Source of the DNA: Paulinella micropora
Taxonomy: Eukaryota; Cercozoa; Imbricatea; Euglyphida; Paulinellidae
Assembly: GCA_019918135.1 (NCBI GenBank)
Contig: WBZZ01005563.1
Span: forward strand, 1 to 40,000
Reading direction: 5' to 3'
Length of the DNA: 40,000 nt
Shown piece by piece: positions 1 through 7,735 of the stretch. Numbering within the stretch: position 1 is the first letter of the stretch; each line of letters begins with the position of its first letter. The translations under genes and the position numbers were made by a program. The notes beneath the pieces were generated by a model that worked only from the letters and a program-made list of their open reading frames with translations, did not search any database and was not told the origin of the DNA.

Positions 1-840
1 GAGATCATAGTGGTCCACCTGAAATTTATCCCCGAAAGCTGGATGGTAGCGCAATTTCTTAAATAGCTTTCTCTTTGCTTCCTCATCGGAAAAATGGCGC
101 CCCACGTAAACTTTCAAGCTGGATTTTCTTTGCGAGAAATTCATTTAGCCAGTCTACATACCTCTGACCTGCCCTTGGTCTCGTTCTCTCAAACTCTTCC
201 TCTAACATGTACCTACCTGCTCCGGAAATGCCTCCCATTTGATCTCTTACTACTATCAAGTCTTCAATGGGTCCTTTCGTCTTCTGTGTTCGCAGGAAAT
301 TAGATACATTGTCTTTGGAAAAAGCCACAGACAGACATAACTGCAAAGTTTTCATCCTTTCATAATATTTCTTCTCTTTGCGGATAGCTGTCTTTCTTCT
401 TGTGTGTTGTTTCATACTTTGTCTTTTCTTTTTCCTCGCTTCTTTCTCTTTCCACTCTCTCTTTTGTTCTGCTGTCATTTTATCCCAACCTTCTGGCTGT
501 TTTGATATCTTCTTTCTTTGTCTGGGGTCTCTGTCTTCCTCTCTGAGAGGTGTCTGAGAGGTGTCTGACTCTTCATCTTCCTCACTATCACTTATGGGCG
601 TGTCGGGCTCTTCTAAGTCTTCTGCCGTCTTAGCCCTTGCTTCGTCGTAAGGAAAATCCCTTTTGGCTTTAGCTGGGTCGGCTAATGCCGCAGATACCAT
701 CTCTGCCACGTGGACAGATATCCCTGCATGTGCTTCTGAAACTTGCTTGACCAAGGCCAAAAGCTTTGGTCGTTGCCCTCGAATATGGGCACTTGACTCA
801 CTACGTGCTTTGGCACGCTTGCCTCGTTGACAAGGCTCAT
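1..840 (-). pseudogene. gag: copia copy A Gag, N-terminal part, frameshifted and cut by window edge
   Basis: This is the 5' part of a Ty1/copia-type gag read leftward from an ATG at 838-840. It is about 98% identical to 12725-13563 in copy B. The start reads MSLVNEASVPKHV, and an F-E-G-N-D-x-x-F-W-P-W motif follows, typical of the copia Gag amino end. A one-base loss in a C run near 723-727 (copy B has one more C) shifts the frame after the K-H-M-Q-G segment. An extra A in the run at 91-95 breaks it again near the left end. The run at 500-503 (TTTT) keeps a reading frame that copy B has lost there. Middle part: acidic, Ser/Asp/Glu-rich, then Lys/Arg-rich. The rest of the element lies left of the window. 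Confidence 0.75.
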
Positions 841-844
841 AACC
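834..844 (-). promoter_or_regulatory. candidate half-tRNA-Met primer binding site, copy A
   Basis: Read on the minus strand this 11-mer is GGTTATGAGCC, complementary to a methionine tRNA anticodon stem-loop (GGCTCATAACC). Drosophila copia and yeast Ty5 are known to prime from a cleaved initiator tRNA-Met through this region. It overlaps the gag ATG and directly follows the presumed LTR end. Inference from sequence match only. Confidence 0.45.
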
Positions 845-1672
845 AAAGTAATCTATCACTCAAACGCGAGTATATGTGAGTTAGTATTTGGCGGAGGAGA
901 CATACGCCTATGTGAGGAAGTTTGTTTGTTGTGCTTATGAGTTGCTATATTGCCGAACTCCACTGGAGACGTAGGATAGCTCACTTGCTTATTTCGTTTT
1001 ATTTTTTTCTAGTTTCTTCGTTGTGCTTGTTAGCATCTCGTCCGTTTACTTGGTTGTGCTCGTGACACTGTGTTGAACATACATTAGTGTATTGACGTTG
1101 ACATATACATATGTGTATCTTCATATTGCGTGTTGGTCATTTTCCGTGCGAATGATGTGGATTGCTCATGCATGAGATATTAATAATGATGTTGATGTGC
1201 TTATTGCTTAACGTTGTGTTTAAGGTTTTGCTGTTGGAGTTGTGAACATATTTTATCAATTAACTTGTTTGGCTGTTGTCTGGCTTTGTGACATGTCCTA
1301 TGTTGGCTCATATCGGCCGCTATTCCTAAATAGAGGAAGCAATCTACCAAGTTATTAATATACTATTTAGTTAAATCGGTCTATACATGTTTTACATAGT
1401 TATTAATATTTCTGGTACTGGTGGCAGTCAGTTCCTTGATAGGACTGATCATTGCTTGAAGTTAATACTCAGTTGTGTTTCCTGTATTTAAGTTTAGGCG
1501 GGTAGTGACGTGTTAGTTAGTTCAAATTAGATTTAGCCAGTGTCTGGCTCAGTTTCCGTCTTAATAAAGACTCACTGTCTGAAGTACAGAATGGGAACCC
1601 CTCCCCCGGCAACCTACTAATGTTACATCGGCCATGTGTGTATTTAATTGAACGCAGGTTGGTAATTTCCTC
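843..1672 (-). mobile_element. 5' LTR/leader region of copia copy A
   Basis: This block is nearly identical to 13566-14384, with about a dozen substitutions and a few short indels, and lies just upstream of gag, where the 5' LTR should be. Both copies end at the same point (GGTTGGTAATTTCCT on the plus strand), after which the sequences differ. A purine-rich run in the element sense (complement of 1598-1608) looks like a polypurine tract, so the LTR proper may begin near 1590 and the last 80 bp may be older element sequence. No clear TG...CA borders were found and the other LTR of copy A is outside the window. Confidence 0.6.
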
Positions 1673-1739
1673 ACAGGAGGCTAGTCAAGACTTATATGTT
1701 ATTATTAACCTACGATTATTAATTAAATAACTTCTTAGT

Positions 1740-2060
1740 ACCTGTTCTGGTATTAATGCTGGTGGCACTACTTCATACCATTATCCTATTGACGCATATC
1801 ACCGCCACTCAAAAGGACAGTTGAGTTTTTGTGGCAGTATTAATACATCTTTGACTTCGTTCGAGGACTGGCCGCCGGGAAATATTCTCATTGTTCGTGA
1901 CAATCTGTCGTTAAATTCCGACATTGTTCTGCAAAAAATCGGTAGGATTAATAACGGTAGAAGCGGGACGCCCCGCGCGGTTGCCGGTCGTCGTCAACTG
2001 ACTCTATTACAACTGTCAACGGTACTATGATTTGCTATAAAATATGTGCTATGGGAAATT
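1740..2060 (+). mobile_element. LTR-like remnant, plus strand
   Basis: Five short blocks occur here in the same order as on the minus strand of 32190-32443: ATACCATTA (1775), TACATCTTT (1844), GACTGGC (1866), TCGTTAAATTC (1908) and GGGACGCCCCG (1965). A TATAAAAT follows at 2036, matching the place of a TATATAAAG in the other copy. Spacing differs by 4 to 20 bases. It has no coding sequence. Best read as an old solo LTR or U3 remnant of a family related to the 32 kb candidate LTR. The stretch 2061-2362 holds nothing recognisable. Confidence 0.5.
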
Positions 2061-2362
2061 ATAAAATTAAAGTACCGATTATGCTACTTGACATCTTGTG
2101 TGTTTTTACTATTGGGTTCAAAATTACGTCCTCAGGACTTTGAAGCTGACATAACTTCATTATTATTACTTTGAAGCTGTGAGAAATCTCAGTGATTCTT
2201 ACTTACTTACTAAAACAGCGCTTGAAAGTGTGCACGACGTCCATGGCGGTGACGGTCTTGCGGCAAAGCTTGTTCGGTGTAGGTGACAGCAGGCGGATGT
2301 CACATACATCCAGGACCTTGCCATGCAGGCTGCCACACCAATCTTACTACTGTCAGACATCA

Positions 2363-3507
2363 TCAATCACAAAATTCCTCGATGAGCAGGAAACCATTTG
2401 AACCATTACACCCCGGCAACTTGTAATTTTCCGTCCCTGTCAAGACTGCCGCGGCTGCCACGCCACCAGCACCAAGTGTGTACGAGTAGGTGGGCCAGCC
2501 GCCAGATGGACGATAAAGAATGAACTCAGAGTATGCTCCTGCACCACCGCCGCCCGACTTGGGTCCGCCGCCACCACCGCCTCCAAGTGATCCAGCAGTA
2601 CAGAGGTAATAGTCAGGGGTGACTTGGGCGTCCTCTCGGAATGGAGCTCCACCTCCTCCTACAAGACACAGCATAGCATAGTCAGTTCAGTCGATAACAG
2701 TTGGCCTGTTGTTACCGCCGAACCCAGAGCTGCCTCCCCGGCCACCATCGTCTCCACCATCGGGGTCGCCGTTCCCAGCAGCGTCACCTGAGATAGCGTA
2801 GCCCAAGCCAGAGAGCGTCGAAGCTATCAAAACGCCACCTGCACCTCCCCAGCCACCCTGGCTGATGGAATTGTAAGTCCCGCCTTGACCGCCTCCCAAT
2901 ACCACGAATGAGCTGAAGGAGCTCTGACCGCCAGACTGTGCAGGACTGAGTTGAGTGTCGTCGCTTCCAGCACCGCCTGCTCCAGAGATTCGCACTCGAA
3001 TATAATCAGCACTTGCGTCAGGGGTGTAAGTGTACGTTCCAGCTTGACCAGTGGTGAAAACAGCAGGACATTTTCTGGCGCCCTTAGACTTGGTTCCTTC
3101 ACTTTTCCCTCTCATGGATCCCGTGTCTGCTCCACTTTTCCCTCCCATGGATCCCATGTCTCCTCCGGTTGCACCGTTTCCTTTGCCGGCCCCACCTTTC
3201 GCTACCTCAAAATAACTAGATTGGGAGGTTGCGGCCAGCGCTGCGTCAGCTTTGAGTCTTGCCGTGGACGAGGCAACATATGCCAAGGACGCCGTCATTG
3301 CAAACATCCAAAGGACAAATCCACATTGCAGCCACTTGGAAGATCCACCTGTGCAACATGCGTGACCATGAAAAAAGTGAACATTTCAGAAATATACGAA
3401 CAAAAGAAGAAGGGGATAAGCCAGTCACCTTTGCGTGCATTCGAAGTCGACAGCATTGCCTCTTCCTCGCCCAAGTTGGGCATGTTGGGCATGTCCAGCT
3501 GTTGCAT
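2363..3507 (-). CDS. Three-exon type II membrane protein with glycine-rich domain
   Basis: Inferred exons: 3507-3429, 3348-2716, 2658-2363, giving 335 aa. Donors are AAAG|GTGACT and GGCG|GTAACA; acceptors are TGCACAG|GT and TCTTGTAG|GA. Both introns (80 and 57 nt) are phase 1, and the frame is open only after splicing. The ATG at 3507 is preceded directly by an in-frame TAG. Residues 1-31 are polar; about 33-52 form one hydrophobic segment (signal anchor). Then comes a Gly/Lys/Ser linker with GS-M-x-GKS repeats, and from about 123 a Gly-rich domain with a G-T-Y-T-Y-T-P start and GAGGAG and GGGG loops. The domain resembles the glycine-rich beta domain of phage tail fibres and some cell-surface proteins (family recall, not searched). 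Likely a surface or secretory-pathway protein; function unknown. Confidence 0.7.
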
Positions 3508-3852
3508 CTAGAGCTCTTGTTGTTGAGCACGTCTGAACGATTTTGGGCAGTACTTGAAACGAATGTGACAGTTTGAGCGCGGGATTGAGCTTCTTTTGCC
3601 ACTTTTTTTTGGACCCCCAAGCGACCCCAAAATTTGCCAACCGCTCCCCAAATACCCCCAACTGCTCTATTTTCCAATGGCGGGTGCGTTTCTCTTGACT
3701 CCCTTTGCTACTGCAACACACACAACATTTCTCCTGCATCACCTATAGCTACCTATGTGCAAATTGTTTGCTTGTCGTTGCTGCTGTTGCATGTTTTTTT
3801 TCAGGCGTTTTACTCGGGTTTTTTTGTTTTTGTGGGCTGTTAAAACGGTAAG
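3508..3852. other. upstream region of the glycine-rich gene, no gene seen
   Basis: This stretch lies 5' of the minus-strand gene and should hold its promoter. Short ORFs here on both strands look like chance. No clear TATA box was seen. It runs into the CT repeats. Confidence 0.4.

Positions 3853-3853
<1 letters not shown>

Positions 3854-3919
<66 letters not shown>
3854..3919 (+). repeat. (CT)n microsatellite
   Basis: About 33 near-perfect CT units. It produces spurious Ser-Leu and Arg-Glu ORFs on the two strands. Confidence 0.95.
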
Positions 3920-3921
<2 letters not shown>

Positions 3922-3943
3922 ACCTCCTTTCTTTCTCTCCCTC

Positions 3944-4018
3944 TGGTCGGTCGGTCGGTCGGTTGGTTGCTTGGTTGCTTGGTTGCTTGCATAATTGGTT
4001 GCTTGGTTGCTTGGTTGC

Positions 4019-4019
<1 letters not shown>
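3944..4019 (+). repeat. GGTC / GGTTGCTT minisatellite
   Basis: Four GGTC units pass into six or more copies of an 8 bp GGTTGCTT unit, interrupted once by GCATAATT. It sits between two CT tracts. Confidence 0.9.
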
Positions 4020-4104
<85 letters not shown>

Positions 4105-4285
4105 CTCTTTCTCCTTCTCGTCCTCAACCTCCTTCACTCGCTCTCTCTCTCTCTCTCCCTCACTCTCTCTCCCTCATTCTCTCTCTCTCTCTTTTCTCTC
4201 TCACTCTCTCTCTCACTCATTCTCTCTCTATCTTTTTCTCTCTTACTCTGGTCCCCCCCCACCCCCCTCCCTCTCTTTCACTCAC
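4020..4285 (+). repeat. (CT)n microsatellite, pure then degenerate
   Basis: A pure CT tract to about 4101 is followed by CT-rich sequence with CACT, CCCT and C-run interruptions. It is non-coding. Confidence 0.9.
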
Positions 4286-4289
4286 TCAT

Positions 4290-4402
4290 TCTTTATATTA
4301 TTATTATTATTATTATTATTATTGTTATTATTATCATTATTGTTGCTATTATTATTATTATTATTATTACTACTTATCATTATTATTATTATTATTATTA
4401 TT
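4290..4402 (+). repeat. (ATT)n microsatellite
   Basis: ATT/TTA repeats with scattered GTT, CAT and ACT variants. Confidence 0.9.
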
Positions 4403-4566
4403 TAACCTCGGCTTAGTGCAGTCTTGCCCTCAGGAGCTCCATCGGTGGCCCCGATCATCAGGCGAGAGACTGACACCGGGGGGTGGAGGACCTCGAACAA
4501 GGGTATTGGAGGCTTATGTCCGTTGAGGATATGCCATTAGCTGCATCAGTACGCCTCAGATATAGT
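4403..4566. other. unique GC-richer island between ATT tracts
   Basis: About 160 bp of complex sequence flanked on both sides by ATT repeats, ending CCTCAGATATAGTATT before the right tract. This layout, complex sequence followed by a trinucleotide tail, fits a truncated LINE/SINE 3' end. No second copy was seen in the window, so the class is open. Confidence 0.35.
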
Positions 4567-4663
4567 ATTATTATTATTATTATTATTTTTATTTTTATTT
4601 TTATTATTGTTGTTATTATTATTATTACTAATTATTATTATTATTATTATTAATTCTTATTAC

Positions 4664-4701
<38 letters not shown>

Positions 4702-4932
4702 GTTATAGGGTGTGGTCCCTAAGGTACCCCCCTCCCTCTCTTTCTCTTTCACTCACTCATTCTTTATATTATTATTATTATTATTATCATTATTGTTATT
4801 ATTATTATTACTACTTATTATTATTATTATTATTACTTATTACTTATTATTATTATCATTATTATTGTTATTATTATTATTATTATTATTAGTTCTTATT
4901 ACTTATTACTTATTATTATTATTGTTATAGGG
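4567..4932 (+). repeat. (ATT)n tracts with CT-rich spacer
   Basis: ATT-type repeats occupy about 4567-4705 and 4767-4926, separated by a GTGGTCCCTAAGGTA segment and a CCCTCTCTTTCTC run that also occurs near 4265. The block therefore looks like a duplicated composite repeat. Confidence 0.85.
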
Positions 4933-5660
4933 GGTGGTCCCTAAGGTATTATAATAATAATAATAATAGAGAGCTTAAGGTAGGGGGTGGTCCTTAAGGT
5001 AGGCGGTGGTCCCTAAGGTATTATAATAATAATAATAGAGAGAGAGAGCTTAAGGTCGAAGGTCCCTAAGGTGGGGGGGGGGGGGGTTGTCCCTAAGGTC
5101 GCGGGTTCTTAGAGAGAGAGCTTAATGTCGAAGGTCCATAAGTTCGGGGGGGTACCTAAGGTGGGGGGGGGGGGGGAGGGGGGGTGTGTCCTGAAGGTCG
5201 CGGGTTCTTAGAGAGAGAGAGAGAGCTTAAGGTCGAAGGTCCATAAGTTCGGGTGGTACCTTTGGTAGGGGTGTCCTGAATGTAGCGGGTTCTTAGAGAG
5301 AGAGAGAAAAAGAGAGCTTAAGGTCCATAAGGTAGGGGGTCCTGAAGGTCGCTAGAGAGAGAGAGAGAGAGCTTAAGGTCAAAGGTCCATATGGTCGGGG
5401 GTCCCTAAGGTGGGGGGGGGGGTTATCACTATTATTATTATTATACCTTGGGGACCACCCCCTACCTATATTACTATTATTATTAATGATTATTATTACT
5501 CTCTCTCTCTCCCTCCCCCCCTTCTCTCACTATTATTATTATTATTATTATTAATGATTATTATTCACCTCTCTCTCTCTCTCTCCCGCGACCTTCAAGA
5601 CCCCCGACCATAGGGTAACCCCCGACCTTAAGCTCTCTCTCTCTCTCTCTCTCTCTCTGA
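4930..5660. repeat. inverted minisatellite array
   Basis: Units built from (GA)n, GCTTAAGGTCGAAGGTCC, a G run and CCTGAAGGTCGCGGGTTCTTA recur about six times from 4969 to 5420 on the plus strand. From about 5442 the same words appear reversed and complemented (TACCTTGGGGACCACCCCCTACC split over 5442-5465; CGCGACCTTCAAG at 5588; CCGACCTTAAGC near 5623, then (CT)n). The centre is near 5430 and is ATT-rich. The array is non-coding and can fold on itself. Confidence 0.75.
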
Positions 5661-5689
5661 GGCTCTAGGCAAACTGACCTTAACCCGGC

Positions 5690-5829
5690 AATCCACGTTT
5701 GTGGATTAAAACCGCATTTGTGGATCGTTCAAGTTTTTAAGCCACGTGGCAATATTAGCAGTACTTTGTGTGTATTAACCCTTAACCTACTACGATCCAC
5801 TCGAGTGGACCGGATCCACTCGAGTGGAT
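5690..5829. repeat. cluster of ATCCAC-N4-GTGGAT palindromes
   Basis: Palindromes are seen at 5690-5707 (loop GTTT), 5795-5810 (centre TCGA, last base changed) and 5814-5829 (centre TCGA, perfect 16-mer). A half copy (TTTGTGGATCG) lies near 5718. The two TCGA forms are 19 bp apart. Possible protein binding sites or element ends. Confidence 0.7.
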
Positions 5830-6316
5830 GGGATCTTACAGAGGTTTACAAGAAAGCGTACAACATGGTTTTTTGTATATATATTAGTCAATAAAGCAAG
5901 TATTACGAATCTGAACCACCTCTAGTTTATATTAATATTTCGACTTCCTGTGTGAAAAGTGGCAAAACTGACTTGTAGAACGATTTCAGGTGGCACTCGT
6001 TCATTTCAAGTTTTTCAGTATTTTCCCGGAAAATCTGTGGTGAAACGTTGATTTTTGAATCAGCATGGCAGCCATTCTAATAGCCCGTTCTCTGCAACCA
6101 CGCAACATCCTATTAATATCGCGCAAATTTGTAACAGTGCTTCTCAACAGTTTTCCTGTTAGAGGTTTCAAGTGGTAGTTGTCTCACTTAGGTTTTGCTT
6201 TTCTCCAAAGCATTTTTTCTCAGGATTATGTCGGCCTGCCCGCACAATACATAGTGACATTAAGCGTCGTCCGGCTTGTTACTTTACTCTTATGCTTGGT
6301 CTGCCCGTCCGACGGG
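5830..6316. other. AT-rich spacer, no gene seen
   Basis: No ORF with family features and no repeat recognised. It lies left of the copia 3' LTR candidate and may be host sequence or older element remains. Confidence 0.4.
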
Positions 6317-6621
6317 CCAAAGTAATCTATCACTCAAACGCAGATTTTAGGGAAGCTACCCCGCTAAGGGTAAAGAATAACAGAAGAAAAGACTTTTAAT
6401 GACTTTGGGTCACACAAAATGTGGTGACCTTAACAGAATGATAATACTCAATTTTGATTCTAGGCATTCCAGACTATGATTCGCGAATACTCTAGAAAGT
6501 GTCCTTGTCAGTAATAAAGGTATTAATAACTGTCCGGCCTATGAACTTGCCTATGACTAAGACTATCCAAATTACCGGTAAATTGACTAGGTGGAGTAAC
6601 GGGTATTAATAGTACATAACA
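6317..6621 (-). mobile_element. candidate 3' LTR of copia copy B
   Basis: In element sense it starts TGTTATGTAC right after the polypurine tract and ends with the 25 bp block at 6317-6341, which is identical to the presumed LTR end beside gag at 13566-13590 and 843-867. The rest of its 305 bp does not resemble the 5' LTR region, and the sense-strand end is not CA. So this is either a chimeric or replaced LTR, or a nested insertion. Confidence 0.4.
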
Positions 6622-6623
6622 AC

Positions 6624-6633
6624 GCTCCCCCTT
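6624..6633 (-). promoter_or_regulatory. polypurine tract of copia copy B
   Basis: In element sense the sequence is AAGGGGGAGC, a typical plus-strand primer. It lies about 435 bp after the RNase H stop and directly before TGTTATG. Confidence 0.5.
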
Positions 6634-7067
6634 AGTCGCAAGTCATATGCTATATTAGTGTGTAAATATGAAAAAATAGTGTTGAGGATCAGTTATGTGT
6701 TACCCGAAGGTTAAATATCAACTCCCATTTACATCACATCCTCTATGTATGTATATATGTGTAGTCATGCAGTAACATGTATGAAGTATGTATGTGTTCA
6801 AAAATTTGCAAGCGCTTCCCGTAGAGGGTAGCAAAATCAAAAAAAATTTAGATTTCCTATTCTAGGACAGAAGAATGATAGAAAGAATTTAAATTGCTAA
6901 GTTAGCCAGGGAAAGCCTCGCGGCTGCCGGCCTCGCGTGGCAGTCGGCTACCCAGCCTCGGCTCGACGGCTCTTGACCCCTGCGCAAAACAAAGCTGCTG
7001 CAACAAGCAACAAACTGCACAAAACACTCAAAGCAAATATAGGTGAGTGGACACGCAAATCCCGAAA

Positions 7068-7727
7068 TTACTTGAGCTTTACCGTAAATTTGTTAAGTAA
7101 ATACTCGAATTGTTCTTTCGGTAAATATTTTGTCATTACATCACCTATCTGCTTCTTCGTACCTACTTTTACAAACTTAATCTCACCGTCTCTTTGTAGG
7201 TGGTGCATAAAGTGTAATCCTAAAGGTAAGTGTTTAGTTCTATTACCTGACATACCCCTCTCTGCCGCTAAGACTGTTTGAGAGTTATCCTCGAATAATT
7301 CTATCGGGCTCTTTTGGGCTATGTTTAGTTCTTGTGTAATGTGTTTTAGTGCAAGTCCCTCTCTAATGCACTCAGTTGCTGCAAATATTTCAGCATCATT
7401 GGAACTCAGGGCGATGCGACTCTGTCGCTTTGATAACCATGCAACTGGATCGCTGCCCCACAGGATCACGAATCCAGTGCGGGACTTCCTTGTTTTCTTA
7501 CAAACTTTGTGAGCCGCGTCGGGCCACATGGAAAGTTTTGGATAGGTTTGCCCTTCTTGCTCTGACTTAGGCTCATGGTAAGCTAAACCTCGATAAGAGT
7601 TAACTAAATAACGAAAGATTCTGCCTAACATCGCATAAGTTATTCCCTTATCGATAGTTTGCATGACACTTGCTGAATTTAGTGCTTGTTCTATGTCGGG
7701 TCTTGTCATCTTTGCGAGAAATAGCAA
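7068..7727 (-). CDS. pol: copia Pol C-terminal RNase H
   Basis: This is the 219 aa end of the copia polyprotein. It opens with the conserved segment after RT (LLFLAK-MTRPDI), then the RNase H fold: W-P-D-A-A-H (Asp 70), S-S-N-D-A-E-I-F-A (Glu 113), F-E-D-N-S-Q (Asp 147) and R-T-K-H-L near the end. Copia RNase H normally has S-S-T-E-A-E; here N-D-A-E. It degrades the RNA strand during reverse transcription in the virus-like particle. The true frame joins the RT ORF through a one-base indel in the AAATTTTC run at about 7752-7760, so the apparent start has no meaning. Confidence 0.85.
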   Translation of the reverse strand: MLFLAKMTRPDIEQALNSASVMQTIDKGITYAMLGRIFRYLVNSYRGLAYHEPKSEQEGQTYPKLSMWPDAAHKVCKKTRKSRTGFVILWGSDPVAWLSKRQSRIALSSNDAEIFAATECIREGLALKHITQELNIAQKSPIELFEDNSQTVLAAERGMSGNRTKHLPLGLHFMHHLQRDGEIKFVKVGTKKQIGDVMTKYLPKEQFEYLLNKFTVKLK

Positions 7728-7735
7728 ACGACCAA

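Noticed and set aside
3739..4526. Long Arg-Glu and Ser-Leu ORFs on both strands
   Set aside because: They are translations of the (CT)n tracts in several frames and show no protein-like composition.
4705..4960. Resemblance of GGTCCCTAAGGTA to the I-CeuI homing endonuclease site in 23S rRNA
   Set aside because: Only a short core is shared, it sits in a minisatellite and no rRNA sequence surrounds it.
4930..5660. CRISPR array
   Set aside because: Repeat units vary in length and sequence, spacers are not unique and the genome is eukaryotic.
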